Part shown: in pieces, positions 51,719 through 60,775 of the stretch | Layout of the letters: every line of letters begins with the position of its first letter | Numbering within the stretch: the first letter of the stretch is position 1 | NCBI RefSeq assembly: GCF_019200975.1 | Contig: NZ_JAHTMR010000005.1 | Location: 62,001-126,000, forward strand | Source of the DNA: Pseudomonas sp. PD9R | GTDB taxonomy: Bacteria; Pseudomonadota; Gammaproteobacteria; Pseudomonadales; Pseudomonadaceae | Direction: 5' to 3' | DNA: 64,000 nucleotides | Notes under the pieces: model-generated | What the model saw: only the letters and a program-made list of their open reading frames with translations | What the model was told of the DNA's origin: nothing | The model's database searches: none | Position numbers and translations under genes: made by a program

Positions 51719-52582
51719 TCAGACGGCGGCAATAATTGGGTCATGTTTGAATCGACACCACAGTGGTGGCAGATCCTCCGGGACCGGGCGGTATTCACCG
51801 ATCTCGGACCAGCCTCCAGGGCCATGAAAATCACTGCCGGCGCTGACCAGCAGACCGAACTCGCGGGCCAGAATGGCCAGGCTGCCCACTTGATCAGCGG
51901 GCTGATAACCATTGACCACCTCGATCGCGTGGCCCCCTGCTTGAATATAGTCGGCAATCAGGCGGCGACGTTTGCTGCGAGTGAATTCGTAGTGCCAAGG
52001 GTGCGCCAGACTGACCCAGGCCTTGGCTGCGCGCAGGGTTTCGACAGTGTCTTCCAGGGTCGGCCAGTGTTGCTTGACGTCACCCAGCTTGCCGGCGCCC
52101 AGCCATTTGCGGAACGCTTCGGCGCGATCCTTGACGAAACCTTCGCGCACCATCCAGTCGGCAAAGTGCGGACGGGCCGGCGCGTTGCCGCTGTCACCGA
52201 GTTCCTGCTGCATTTCCCGGGCACCTTCCAGCGCCCCGGGCATGCCTTTGAGCGCCAGTTTGCGGCTGATTTCTTCAGAACGTAGCCAGCGGCCATCGTG
52301 CAATTTGGCGATTGCCTCGACCAACGGCGTAGCGTTGACATCGAAACCGTAGCCCAGCACATGAATGGTCGCCCCGCCCCAGGTGCAGGACAATTCGACG
52401 CCGTTAACCAACTGCATCCCCAGCGCATTCGCCGCGCTGCGGGCCTCGTCGAGGCCTTCAAGGGTGTCGTGATCGGTCAAGGCCAGGACTCGCACGCCTT
52501 TCTCGAACGCACGCGCAACCAGTACCGCAGGCGCCAAGGCGCCATCGGAGGCCGTGCTATGGCAGTGCAAATCAACATTCAC
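51719..52582 (-). CDS. rnm: PHP-domain exonuclease RNase AM (YciV)
   Basis: PHP-family phosphoesterase of 287 residues from GTG at 52582. Metal-binding motifs are visible: DLHCHSTASDG at residues 3-13, LTDHDT, a GVELSC glutamate, and the C-terminal SAGSDFHG. E. coli RNase AM (YciV) is a 5'-3' exonuclease that trims rRNA 5' ends and oligonucleotides. It is divergent from yciB. Confidence 0.9.
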   Translation of the reverse strand: MNVDLHCHSTASDGALAPAVLVARAFEKGVRVLALTDHDTLEGLDEARSAANALGMQLVNGVELSCTWGGATIHVLGYGFDVNATPLVEAIAKLHDGRWLRSEEISRKLALKGMPGALEGAREMQQELGDSGNAPARPHFADWMVREGFVKDRAEAFRKWLGAGKLGDVKQHWPTLEDTVETLRAAKAWVSLAHPWHYEFTRSKRRRLIADYIQAGGHAIEVVNGYQPADQVGSLAILAREFGLLVSAGSDFHGPGGWSEIGEYRPVPEDLPPLWCRFKHDPIIAAV

Positions 52583-52669
52583 GGGGCTTTGTAACCTCAA
52601 ATCAGCTGGCGCTATCGCGCGCCCATATGTTTGTTATTATGCCGCCACATCCTGCTTCTGGCTGCCACT

Positions 52670-53266
52670 GTGAAACAATTCATCGATTTCATCCCGCTCC
52701 TGCTGTTTTTCATCGTCTTCAAAATCGATCCACGGGTCATCGACATTGCCGGCCATGAGGTCACTGTAGGCGGTATTTACAGCGCCACCGCAATGCTGAT
52801 CATCAGTTCCCTGGTGGTTTACGGCACGCTGTTCATAAAGCAGCGCAAGCTGGAGAAGAGCCAGTGGCTGACCCTGATCGCCTGCCTGGTCTTCGGCAGC
52901 CTGACCCTGGCCTTCCACAGCGAAACCTTTCTGAAATGGAAAGCTCCGGTGGTCAACTGGCTGTTCGCGCTGGCGTTCATTGGCAGCCATTTCATCGGTG
53001 ACAGCCTGTTGATCAAACGCATCATGGGCCACGCGCTGACCTTGCCGGAGCCGGTGTGGACGCGCCTGAACATCGCCTGGATCGTGTTTTTCCTGTTTTG
53101 CGGCGCGGCCAATTTGTTTGTCGCGTTCACTTTCCAGAGCTACTGGGTCGACTTCAAGGTCTTCGGCAGCCTGGGCATGACTTTGCTGTTCCTGGTCGGC
53201 CAGGGCATCTACTTGTCCCGCCACCTGCATGACGCCGATACCACAACGCCGAAAACCGAGGACTGA
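52670..53266 (+). CDS. yciB: Inner-membrane septation protein A (YciB/IspZ)
   Basis: The GTG at 52670 gives 198 residues with the family start [18 protein letters not shown] and five to six hydrophobic helices. YciB affects cell envelope integrity and division in enterics and Shigella. It overlaps neither neighbour; yciI starts 2 bp after its stop codon. Confidence 0.93.
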   Translation: MKQFIDFIPLLLFFIVFKIDPRVIDIAGHEVTVGGIYSATAMLIISSLVVYGTLFIKQRKLEKSQWLTLIACLVFGSLTLAFHSETFLKWKAPVVNWLFALAFIGSHFIGDSLLIKRIMGHALTLPEPVWTRLNIAWIVFFLFCGAANLFVAFTFQSYWVDFKVFGSLGMTLLFLVGQGIYLSRHLHDADTTTPKTED

Positions 53267-53267
53267 C

Positions 53268-53567
53268 ATGCTTTACGCAATCATTGCCACAGACGTCGCC
53301 AACTCCCTGGAAGCCCGCCTGGCCGCACGGCCTGCACACCTTGAGCGCCTGCAAGTGCTCAAAGGTGAAGGTCGCATCGTTTTGGCCGGTCCGCACCCGG
53401 CGGTCGACAGCAATGATCCGGGCGCAGCCGGTTTCACCGGCAGCCTGATCGTCGCCGAATTCGACTCCTTGAGCGCCGCCCAGGCCTGGGCCGATGCTGA
53501 TCCGTATATCGCCGCAGGCGTCTACGTCAACGTTTCGGTCAAGCCGTTCAAGCAAGTCCTGCCGTAA
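53268..53567 (+). CDS. yciI: YciI family protein
   Basis: The 99-residue ferredoxin-like protein starts [28 protein letters not shown] and has the conserved His and the GPHPAVDS segment of YciI. The biochemical role is unclear; a muconolactone isomerase-like fold is known. It starts 2 bp after yciB. Confidence 0.93.
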   Translation: MLYAIIATDVANSLEARLAARPAHLERLQVLKGEGRIVLAGPHPAVDSNDPGAAGFTGSLIVAEFDSLSAAQAWADADPYIAAGVYVNVSVKPFKQVLP

Positions 53568-53586
53568 TTTCTTCCCGCAATTCCCT

Positions 53587-53619
53587 GCGCGGTGAACCTT
53601 ATTGGTTCATCGCGCTCTC
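53587..53619 (+). terminator. Hairpin after yciI
   Basis: GCGCGGTGAACC and GGTTCATCGCGC form a 12-bp stem with one G-U pair and a 5-base loop, 20 bp after the yciI stop. The following bases are TCTC, so termination may be weak. Confidence 0.55.
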
Positions 53620-53688
53620 AATCGCTCATTATTCTCGTTTGCCCGCCGATAACCTGCCCAATAATTCGATGGGAATTCAGGAGTCGCG

Positions 53689-54084
53689 ATGCGCAAAGGT
53701 CCGTTGTGTCTGATGTTGGTGACGTTGTCGATCGTGGCGCCTGCCCACGGTGAAGAAACGACGCCACTGTCCTTGAGCGCCGGCAGCCAGATCACTGAGC
53801 TGCAACAACGCTTGAAAGAAAGCGAACGGCAACGAGAAGAACTGGGCAAACAATTGCAGAATGCCGATGGCGAACGCGAGAGCGCCCAGCTGGCCCGGTT
53901 GCGCCAGGAGAACCAACGCCTGAAGTTGCAACTCAAAGAGGTACAGGCCGGCAGTTCGATACCGCGTTTGCTGACCGATCAGCAGCAGTGGTTCGTCATT
54001 GGCGCCGGAGTTGCGCTATTGGCCCTGCTCTGCGGTATCTTCGCCAGTGGTGCAAGTCGAAAACGTCGACAATGGCTAAATTGA
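53689..54084 (+). CDS. Secreted coiled-coil membrane protein of unknown function
   Basis: The 131 residues comprise a signal peptide (about 1-21, ending AHG), a strongly predicted coiled coil (about 35-85, LQQRLKESERQREELGKQLQ) and a single C-terminal membrane helix (about 101-121) with a basic tail. The build resembles the YgiM/TIGR04211 group without its SH3 domain. The ribosome binding site is CAGGAG. It ends 7 bp before the CpxR gene and probably belongs to the same transcript. Confidence 0.8.
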   Translation: MRKGPLCLMLVTLSIVAPAHGEETTPLSLSAGSQITELQQRLKESERQREELGKQLQNADGERESAQLARLRQENQRLKLQLKEVQAGSSIPRLLTDQQQWFVIGAGVALLALLCGIFASGASRKRRQWLN

Positions 54085-54091
54085 GTGAGTC

Positions 54092-54769
54092 ATGAGCGAG
54101 CTGTTACTAATTGATGATGACCAGGAGCTGTGCGAGCTCCTGAGCAGTTGGCTGAGCCAGGAAGGTTTTCAGGTCCGCGCCTGTCACGACGGCCAAAGCG
54201 CTCGTCGTGCGCTGGCGGAAACTTCGCCAGCGGCCGTGGTATTGGATGTGATGCTGCCGGATGGCAGCGGCCTGGAACTGCTCAAGCAGTTGCGCAGCGA
54301 TCACCCCGATTTGCCGGTTGTGATGCTCTCGGCCCGTGGCGAACCGCTGGACCGTATCCTTGGCCTGGAACTCGGCGCCGATGACTACCTGGCCAAACCC
54401 TGTGACCCGCGGGAACTGACAGCCCGCCTGCGCGCGGTATTGCGTCGCAGCCATCCGGCGGCAGTGTCTAGCCAAGTGGAACTGGGCGATCTGTGTTTCA
54501 GCCCGGTGCGCGGCGTGGTCAGCATTGATGAGCAGGAATTTACCCTCACGGTTTCCGAAAGCCGTCTGCTGGAAGCCTTGCTCAAGCAACCTGGCGAACC
54601 GCTGGACAAACAGGAACTGGCGCAAATCGCCCTCGGCCGCAAGCTGACCCTGTATGACCGCAGCCTGGACATGCACGTCAGCAACCTGCGCAAGAAGATC
54701 GGTCCGCATCCGGACGGTCGCCCGCGCATCGTCGCCCTGCGTAGCCGCGGTTACTACTACAGCCTCTGA
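54092..54769 (+). CDS. cpxR: Envelope-stress response regulator CpxR
   Basis: OmpR-family regulator of 225 residues: a receiver with Asp52 (VVLDVMLPDGSG) and Lys in YLAKPCDPRE, and a C-terminal winged helix (DRSLDMHVSNLRKKIG, then RSRGYYYSL). The arrangement regulator, Spy/CpxP-like gene, kinase matches PA3204-PA3206 of P. aeruginosa, where CpxR activates mexAB-oprM. A CpxR-type box lies upstream of the next gene. Confidence 0.9.
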   Translation: MSELLLIDDDQELCELLSSWLSQEGFQVRACHDGQSARRALAETSPAAVVLDVMLPDGSGLELLKQLRSDHPDLPVVMLSARGEPLDRILGLELGADDYLAKPCDPRELTARLRAVLRRSHPAAVSSQVELGDLCFSPVRGVVSIDEQEFTLTVSESRLLEALLKQPGEPLDKQELAQIALGRKLTLYDRSLDMHVSNLRKKIGPHPDGRPRIVALRSRGYYYSL

Positions 54770-54804
54770 AACCCGACCAATGCCTGCTGACTGCACCCTG
54801 TTCA

Positions 54805-54890
54805 TGTAGGAGCTGCCGCAGGCTGCGATCTTTTGACCTTGTTTTTAAAGATCAAGATCAAAAGATCGCAGCCTGCGGCAACTCCTGCAG
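54805..54890. repeat. REPIN, GCAGCCTGCGGCAGC family, copy 4
   Basis: Inverted arms (TGTAGGAGCTGCCGCAGGCT and complement) with a 15-20 bp spacer, between cpxR and the CpxR box. Confidence 0.86.
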
Positions 54891-54920
54891 GGTTGTGTGT
54901 AAGGACGGCGCAAAACTGTC

Positions 54921-54936
54921 TTTACCCAAGCTTTAC
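54921..54936 (-). promoter_or_regulatory. CpxR-binding site upstream of the Spy/CpxP-like gene
   Basis: TTTAC-CCAAGC-TTTAC, which on the minus strand reads GTAAA-N6-GTAAA, the CpxR box form (GTAAA-N4-8-GTAAA). It lies 84 bp upstream of the cpxP-like ATG and implies autoregulation of that gene by CpxR. Confidence 0.7.
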
Positions 54937-55019
54937 CCTCCGCTGACCGCCGCTGACCTTGATCTCCGTAATCTGCACACATCCGGAACGTACCGGGAAT
55001 GAGACAAAGGAGATTCACC

Positions 55020-55469
55020 ATGCGCAAGACTCTTATCGCTCTGATGTTCGCTGCCGCTCTGCCGACCGTTGCCATGGCCATGCCTGAAGGCACCGGCCCT
55101 ATGGGTGGCCCGATGGACGGTTCGCGCCACGGCGGTCAGATGCACGGCATGCACGGTAAAGGCCCATACAGCCAACTGGACCTGAGCCGCGAACAGCGCG
55201 ATCAGATCCGCAAGATCATGGGCGAGCAGATGCATGATCGTCAGCAATTGGTCGACAAGTACCTGGAGAAACTCTCGCCAGCCGACCAGAAAGCCATGAA
55301 AGACGAAATGACCGCCAAGCATCAGAAAGCGGAAGCCGACGTACGCGCCGTGCTGAAACCGGATCAACAGAAGAAATTCGACGAGATCCAGAAGAAACAA
55401 GCTGAGCGCCGCGCCGAATGGGCCGAGTTCAAGGCCTGGAAAGCGCAACAACCGCAAAAAGCGCAATAA
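55020..55469 (+). CDS. Periplasmic Spy/CpxP-like chaperone
   Basis: The 149 residues from ATG at 55020, with AAAGGAGATTCACC upstream, carry a signal peptide (MRKTLIALMFAAALPTVAMA). A short His/Met/Gly-rich region (about 22-48) that could bind metal is followed by two LTxxQ-type motifs (LDLSREQRDQIRKIM and LKPDQQKKFDEIQK). In enterics CpxP binds the CpxA sensor and Spy is an ATP-free chaperone. Position between cpxR and cpxA supports a Cpx role. Confidence 0.88.
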   Translation: MRKTLIALMFAAALPTVAMAMPEGTGPMGGPMDGSRHGGQMHGMHGKGPYSQLDLSREQRDQIRKIMGEQMHDRQQLVDKYLEKLSPADQKAMKDEMTAKHQKAEADVRAVLKPDQQKKFDEIQKKQAERRAEWAEFKAWKAQQPQKAQ

Positions 55470-55481
55470 TGCGCTAACCCG

Positions 55482-55510
55482 GACCCAACGGCTGAACACC
55501 GTTGGGTCTA
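55482..55510 (+). terminator. Hairpin after the Spy/CpxP-like gene
   Basis: ACCCAACGG and CCGTTGGGT form a 9-bp stem with a 7-base loop, followed by TCTATT. It lies 14 bp after the stop and probably reduces read-through into cpxA. Confidence 0.6.
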
Positions 55511-55526
55511 TTGCCATTCAATCTAA

Positions 55527-55640
55527 TGTAGGAGCGAGCTTGCTCGCGGTGGACGTCAACGATAACGCGCGGCATCTGACTGCACGTGTCGTTCATCCGT
55601 TTTTCGTCGGAACGCCGCCCGGAGCAAGCTCGCGCCTACA
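55527..55640. repeat. REPIN, GCGAGCAAGCTCGC family, copy 2
   Basis: Left arm TGTAGGAGCGAGCTTGCTCG and right arm GGAGCAAGCTCGCGCCTACA, about 70 bp apart, between the Spy/CpxP-like gene and cpxA. Confidence 0.8.
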
Positions 55641-55671
55641 TCTGGATTTTGTGATTGTTTGAGGATTTTCT

Positions 55672-57015
55672 GTGCGCTCATTGTTCTGGCGGATTCTGGC
55701 CAGTTTCTGGCTGGCCATCGCTCTGGTTGCAGGGCTCTCCATTTTGCTCGGGCACATGCTCAACCAGGATGCGTGGATTCTCAGTCGTCATCCGGGCCTC
55801 AACACGCTGGCCGAAGAGTGGACTCAAACCTACGAAACCCAAGGTGAAGAAGCCGCTCAGGACATCCTTGAACAGCGCAAACGTCAATATCACATCGACG
55901 TTCAGGTACTCAACGAAAGCGGCGATCCGGTGGTACGCGGCACCTTCCCAAAACGCGCTGCTGCCTTCGAAGCACGCCAGAACAACGACGACCGCCGCCT
56001 GCCATGGCGTCGTCTGACCGCTGAATACACCAGTGAAAAAACCGGCGACACCTACCTGCTGATTTATCGGATTCCGCACCCGGAACTGGACTCATGGCAT
56101 CGCGAAAGCTTGCTCTGGCCATTGAGTGCGCTGGGTATCGCGCTGGTGGTGCTGACACTTTTCAGTTTGTTAGTGACCCTTTCCATCACCCGGCCGCTCA
56201 GCCGTTTGCGCGGCGCGGTGCATGATCTGGGGCAAACCACTTACCAGCAGAACAGCCTGGTCAAACTGGCGAATCGCCGCGATGAGTTCGGGGTGCTGGC
56301 CAACGACTTCAACCGCATGGGTGCGCGCCTGCAAAGCCTGATCGGCAGCCAACGGCAATTGCTGCGAGACGTGTCCCACGAATTGCGCTCGCCCCTCGCC
56401 CGGCTGCGTATTGCACTGGCATTGGCCGAACGGGCCACCCCGGAAGAACGGGAAAAACTCTGGCCGCGCCTGACTCGCGAATGCGACCGGCTCGAAGCGT
56501 TGATCAGTGAAATCCTGGTGTTGGCGCGGGTCGATGCCGACAACGCCAGCGCTGAAGAGGTCGACCTCAATGCCCTGCTGACGACACTGCAACGGGATGC
56601 GCAATTGGGCTCACCCGAGCAAAGCGTGCGCCTTGAGACCGAGCCGCAACTGAACCTCAAAGGCTGGCCGACCATGATCGAACGCGCCGTCGACAATCTG
56701 CTGCGCAACGCCCAGCGTTTTAATCCGGTGGGCGGGCAACCGATTGAAATGCTGGCGCTGCGGCAAGGTGAACGGATTGTGGTTACCGTTCGCGACCATG
56801 GGCCGGGAGTCGGTGATGAGCATTTGAGTCAGCTCGGGGAGCCGTTTTACCGGGCGCCGGGGCAGACCGCCGCCGGACACGGTCTGGGATTGGCCATTGC
56901 TCGGCGAGCGGCGGAGCGGCACGGCGGGAGTCTGGTGCTGGCCAATCACCCGGAGGGCGGATTTATTGCCAGCCTGGAATTGCCGTTGGTGCCGGGGGCT
57001 GTTGTTCAGCCCTAA
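55672..57015 (+). CDS. cpxA: Sensor histidine kinase CpxA
   Basis: The GTG at 55672, with GAGG 8 bp upstream, gives 447 residues: a first membrane helix (about 8-28), a periplasmic sensor domain (about 29-150), a second helix (about 150-172), HAMP, a HisKA helix with H-box DVSHELRSPLARL near residue 240, and a HATPase with N-box NLLRNAQRFNP and the DHGPGV and GHGLGL boxes. It is the kinase of the CpxR homologue upstream. Confidence 0.9.
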   Translation: MRSLFWRILASFWLAIALVAGLSILLGHMLNQDAWILSRHPGLNTLAEEWTQTYETQGEEAAQDILEQRKRQYHIDVQVLNESGDPVVRGTFPKRAAAFEARQNNDDRRLPWRRLTAEYTSEKTGDTYLLIYRIPHPELDSWHRESLLWPLSALGIALVVLTLFSLLVTLSITRPLSRLRGAVHDLGQTTYQQNSLVKLANRRDEFGVLANDFNRMGARLQSLIGSQRQLLRDVSHELRSPLARLRIALALAERATPEEREKLWPRLTRECDRLEALISEILVLARVDADNASAEEVDLNALLTTLQRDAQLGSPEQSVRLETEPQLNLKGWPTMIERAVDNLLRNAQRFNPVGGQPIEMLALRQGERIVVTVRDHGPGVGDEHLSQLGEPFYRAPGQTAAGHGLGLAIARRAAERHGGSLVLANHPEGGFIASLELPLVPGAVVQP

Positions 57016-57031
57016 AAGTGGTGGTGTGATG

Positions 57032-57120
57032 CAAAAAGATCGCAGCCTCGTTGCACTCGACAGCTCCTACAGGGTTTGTGTGACCTTGTAGGAGCTGCCG
57101 CAGGCTGCGATCTTTTGATC
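57032..57120. repeat. REPIN, GCAGCCTGCGGCAGC family, copy 5 (degenerate left arm)
   Basis: The left arm reads GATCGCAGCCTCGTTGCACT, as in copy 2; the right arm is canonical. It separates the convergent cpxA and nitroreductase genes, with the right arm ending 1 bp before the nitroreductase stop. Confidence 0.82.
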
Positions 57121-57121
57121 T

Positions 57122-57682
57122 TCAGGCTTTCCAGGCGCTTACAAACTCGGTCAAATCGACCTTCTCCGCCACACGCGGCTCCTTCTGCGGTGTGCCGAGA
57201 TAAAGAAACGCGATCACCTCCTCCCCTTCAGCCAAGCCCAAACCCTTGGCCACATGCGCCGAGTAGGCCAGATCACCGGTGCGCCAGACTGCGCCAATGC
57301 CTTGCGCATAGGCCGCCAGCAAAATCCCGTGGGCCGCGCAGCCGGCCGCCAGCAATTGCTCGGATTTCGGATATTTGACGTGATCCTGCAACCGCGCAAT
57401 TACCACAACCACTAGCGGTGCCCGCAATGGGCCGTTGCGCGCCTTGTCGATAGCCGCCTCGGTGACTTCGCTATCCTGCAGTTTTGCCGCTTCGGCCAGC
57501 AACTCGCCCATTTGCTCACGTGCCGCGCCTTCGACGGTCAAGAAGCGCCAAGGCTGCAAATGGCCGTGGTCCGGTGCGCGCATCGCGGCGGCAAACAGCA
57601 CATCACGCTGCTCTTGAGTCGGGGCCGGCTCGACCAGGCGCGGGACGGAAACACGGTTGAGCAAAACGTCGAGAGCCTGCAT
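57122..57682 (-). CDS. Nitroreductase family protein (YdjA-like)
   Basis: FMN-dependent NAD(P)H nitroreductase fold of 186 residues, of the short YdjA type. FMN-contact segments include the N-terminal RVSVPRLVEP and AMRAPDHGHLQPWRFLTV and the GIGAVWRTGDLAYS region. Its physiological substrate is unknown. It diverges from trkH. Confidence 0.88.
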   Translation of the reverse strand: MQALDVLLNRVSVPRLVEPAPTQEQRDVLFAAAMRAPDHGHLQPWRFLTVEGAAREQMGELLAEAAKLQDSEVTEAAIDKARNGPLRAPLVVVVIARLQDHVKYPKSEQLLAAGCAAHGILLAAYAQGIGAVWRTGDLAYSAHVAKGLGLAEGEEVIAFLYLGTPQKEPRVAEKVDLTEFVSAWKA

Positions 57683-57803
57683 CGGCCACCTCCTGAAAAA
57701 ATTGTGCGGCTATTCTAGCGGTATCCACCTCAGGAGTGCCGGTTTACATGGCACCCCCCGCAGGTAGAATGGCGGCCTTCCCACATTCAGCCGAGCGGAC
57801 CTC

Positions 57804-59258
57804 ATGGCGTTGCCGACCTTACGGATCATTGGTTTCATCATCGGCATCTTCCTGATAACCCTGGCCATCGCCATGGTCGTGCCCATGGCCACGCTGGTAA
57901 TCTTCGACCGCACCAGCGATCTGCCGTCGTTTCTCTGGGCCAGCATGATCACCTTTGTCGCCGGCCTGGCCCTGGTTATTCCGGGGCGCCCCGAGCACAT
58001 ACACCTGCGGCCACGGGACATGTACCTGCTGACTGTCAGCAGCTGGCTGGTGGTGTGCATCTTCGCCGCACTGCCGTTTCTGTTGACCCAGCACATCAGC
58101 TACACCGACTCGTTCTTCGAAAGCATGTCCGGCATTACCGCCACCGGCTCGACCGTGCTCAACGGCCTGGACACCATGTCCCCCGGCATCCTGATGTGGC
58201 GCTCGCTGCTGCACTGGATCGGCGGCATCGGTTTTATCGGTATGGCGGTTGCGATTCTGCCACTGCTGCGCATCGGTGGCATGCGGCTGTTTCAGACCGA
58301 GTCGTCAGACCGTTCCGAAAAAGTCATGCCCCGTTCGCACATGGTTGCGCGTTTGATTGTGGCGGCCTACGTCGGCATTACCATTCTCGGCAGCCTGGCG
58401 TTCTGGTGGGCCGGGATGAACCTGTTCGATGCCATCAACCATGCGATGTCAGCGATTTCCACCGGCGGTTTCTCCACCTCCGACGAGTCTCTGGCCCACT
58501 GGAAACAACCGGCGGTGCACTGGGTGGCGGTGGTGGTCATGATTCTCGGCAGCCTGCCGTTCACCCTGTATGTGGCAACCTTGCGCGGTAACCGTCGGGC
58601 GCTGATCAAGGATCAGCAGGTTCAAGGCTTGCTCGGCATGTTGCTGGTGACCTGGCTGGTGCTCGGCACCTGGTACTGGTGGACCACTGACCTGCATTGG
58701 CTGGATGCGCTGCGGCATGTGGCGCTGAACGTGACGTCGGTGGTGACGACTACAGGTTTCGCGCTGGGGGACTACAGCCTGTGGGGCAATTTCTCACTGA
58801 TGCTGTTTTTCTATCTGGGTTTTGTCGGCGGTTGTTCCGGTTCTACCGCTGGCGGGATCAAGATTTTCCGTTTTCAGGTCGCCTATATCCTGCTCAAGGC
58901 CAACCTCAATCAACTGATTCACCCGCGCGCGGTGATCAAGCAGAAGTACAACGGTCACCGGCTCGATGAAGAAATTGTTCGTTCGATCCTGACCTTTTCC
59001 TTCTTCTTCGCCATCACCATCTGCGTGATCGCACTGTTGCTGTCGCTGCTCGGCGTTGACTGGATGACTGCCCTTACCGGCGCGGCCAGCACCGTGTCCG
59101 GCGTCGGCCCGGGCCTGGGTGAAACCATTGGCCCGTCCGGCAATTTCGCCTCGCTGCCGGACGCCGCCAAGTGGATTCTCTCGTTCGGCATGCTCCTGGG
59201 CCGACTGGAGATCATTACGGTGTTTGTGCTGTGTATTCCGGCGTTCTGGCGTCACTGA
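57804..59258 (+). CDS. trkH: Potassium uptake protein TrkH
   Basis: Potassium-translocating subunit of the Trk system, 484 residues with about ten membrane helices. The four pore-loop repeats are visible: ESMSGITATGSTV, AISTGGFST, TTTGFALG and STVSGVGPG, each supplying a filter glycine. It requires TrkA, which is not in the window. Its last 44 bp overlap the convergent AraC-type gene. Confidence 0.95.
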   Translation: MALPTLRIIGFIIGIFLITLAIAMVVPMATLVIFDRTSDLPSFLWASMITFVAGLALVIPGRPEHIHLRPRDMYLLTVSSWLVVCIFAALPFLLTQHISYTDSFFESMSGITATGSTVLNGLDTMSPGILMWRSLLHWIGGIGFIGMAVAILPLLRIGGMRLFQTESSDRSEKVMPRSHMVARLIVAAYVGITILGSLAFWWAGMNLFDAINHAMSAISTGGFSTSDESLAHWKQPAVHWVAVVVMILGSLPFTLYVATLRGNRRALIKDQQVQGLLGMLLVTWLVLGTWYWWTTDLHWLDALRHVALNVTSVVTTTGFALGDYSLWGNFSLMLFFYLGFVGGCSGSTAGGIKIFRFQVAYILLKANLNQLIHPRAVIKQKYNGHRLDEEIVRSILTFSFFFAITICVIALLLSLLGVDWMTALTGAASTVSGVGPGLGETIGPSGNFASLPDAAKWILSFGMLLGRLEIITVFVLCIPAFWRH

Positions 59259-60276
59259 CCGGCGCAGGTACTTGCATCAGCCGCACCCGGTATTCGCCGG
59301 GGGTGGTGTCGAACCAGCGGCGGAAGGCGCGGAAGAAGTTGCTCGGATCAGCGAACCCCAGCAGGTAGGCAATTTCCAGCAGGGTCATGGTCGGTTGCGC
59401 CAGATACTGTTCGGCCAGTTCACGGCGGGTGTCGTCGAGCAATGTCTGAAAACTCGTGCCCTCTTCCTGCAAACGGCGCTGCAAAGTGCGTTGCGACAGG
59501 TGCAGCGTCTGCGCCACGGCATCGCGCTTGGGTTCGCCCTGGGGCAACAAACGGCACAACACCTGCCGTGCCTTATGGGTCACCCGACTCTCGGAAAACC
59601 GCGCCAGGTACTCGCCGGCAAACCGGTCATGCAGCAGCGCCATGGCTTCATTGGCCGTCGGCAGCGGCGCTTCCATGTCCGCTCGTTCGAAAATCAACGC
59701 ATCGTAAGCCGCGTTGAACACCAGCGGTGCGTGGAAAGCTTGTTTATAGGGTTCGAGATTGGCCGGCTGATCACCCTGCACCAGCACTTTGCGCGGATGC
59801 AGCGTGCGCCCGGTCAGCCATCCGCACAGTGCGAGCGCACAGGCCAGCGAGGCTTCGGCGCTCTGGCGGGTCGGCGGCAAATGGTCGCCATGCACCGTCA
59901 GAATGAGTGCATAACCTTCATCCAGGAGTCGAAAACTCAGGTCGGCACTTTCGGCGATGATGCGCTGATAGCGCACCAGGCGCTTGAAGCCTTCGGCCAG
60001 CGTCTGGCTGGACATCAAGGCGTAGCCAGTCACATGAAACTGCGCTGGCCGCACCACCTTGCCCATGTTCAGGCCGATTGCCGGGTTGCCGGACAGCTCA
60101 ACCGCACGCTGCCAGAGTCGTGTCATGGAATCTTGCGGGAAGCGGGCATCCGGATCATCCAGTGCCGCGTAGTCGAGCCCTAGCTGTTTGAACAGAACCC
60201 GGCAATCCAGGCCGTCCATTTCCAGTGCTTTGACAATCCCCATCGCCCAGCTTGCAGAAGTCGTTCGTTCGCTCAT
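59215..60276 (-). CDS. AraC-family regulator with arabinose-binding-like N-terminal domain
   Basis: The 353 residues comprise an N-terminal ligand domain of the PF12625 type (about 20-210) and a C-terminal AraC helix-turn-helix pair (about 240-335: SQRTLQRRLQEEGTSFQTLLDDTRRELAEQYL, then IAYLLGFADPSNFFRAFRRW). Members often control catabolic genes; the target is not evident here. The 3' end overlaps trkH by 44 bp on the opposite strand. Confidence 0.88.
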   Translation of the reverse strand: MSERTTSASWAMGIVKALEMDGLDCRVLFKQLGLDYAALDDPDARFPQDSMTRLWQRAVELSGNPAIGLNMGKVVRPAQFHVTGYALMSSQTLAEGFKRLVRYQRIIAESADLSFRLLDEGYALILTVHGDHLPPTRQSAEASLACALALCGWLTGRTLHPRKVLVQGDQPANLEPYKQAFHAPLVFNAAYDALIFERADMEAPLPTANEAMALLHDRFAGEYLARFSESRVTHKARQVLCRLLPQGEPKRDAVAQTLHLSQRTLQRRLQEEGTSFQTLLDDTRRELAEQYLAQPTMTLLEIAYLLGFADPSNFFRAFRRWFDTTPGEYRVRLMQVPAPVSDARTPEYTAQTP

Positions 60277-60436
60277 GTCGGGTTCTTACATGATGAGCCG
60301 CATGTTACGGCCAATTTCCGAAGGATACTAAAGTGGCGCCTATTGTCACTGGCTGATGCCATTGATCACTCTAGACTTAAATAAGCTACCCGCCGAACAA
60401 CTTGCAATCAGAACAATAACCACAGAGATCGCAGTC

Positions 60437-60748
60437 GTGGAAAACATCAAGCGTTTCAACAGCTTCGCTGAGTTTTACCCGTATTACCTCAGCGAACACA
60501 GCAACAGCACTTGCCGACGAATGCACTTCATCGGCACGACACTGGTCATTTTCATTTTGGCGCTGACCATCGGTCGGGGTGCCTGGATGCTGCTGTGGGC
60601 CTTGCCGCTGGCGGGATACAGCTTCGCCTGGATCGGGCATTTCTTCTTCGAAAAAAATCGTCCGGCAACCTTCCAGCATCCGTTCTACAGCCTGCTCGGC
60701 GATTTCGTCATGTATCGGGACATGATTCTGGGACGCGTAGCGTTCTAG
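60437..60748 (+). CDS. DUF962 (Mpo1-like) membrane protein
   Basis: The GTG at 60437 gives 103 residues; an upstream ATG at 60356 is in frame but adds a region not found in the family. The motifs FAEFYPYYLSEHSNSTCRRMHFIGTT and the C-terminal GHFFFEKNRPATFQHPFYSL are those of DUF962, with two hydrophobic helices between. Yeast Mpo1 is a dioxygenase of fatty-acid oxidation; the His residues are kept here. Confidence 0.88.
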   Translation: MENIKRFNSFAEFYPYYLSEHSNSTCRRMHFIGTTLVIFILALTIGRGAWMLLWALPLAGYSFAWIGHFFFEKNRPATFQHPFYSLLGDFVMYRDMILGRVAF

Positions 60749-60775
60749 AGCCCATCAGTCACAAGAGGATTGCCG

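Noticed and set aside
53645-53652. GCCGATAA, a perfect sigma-28 -10, upstream of the coiled-coil gene at 53689
   Set aside because: The sequence 11 bp upstream (TCATTATT) matches the -35 at only half the positions, and there is no flagellar context.
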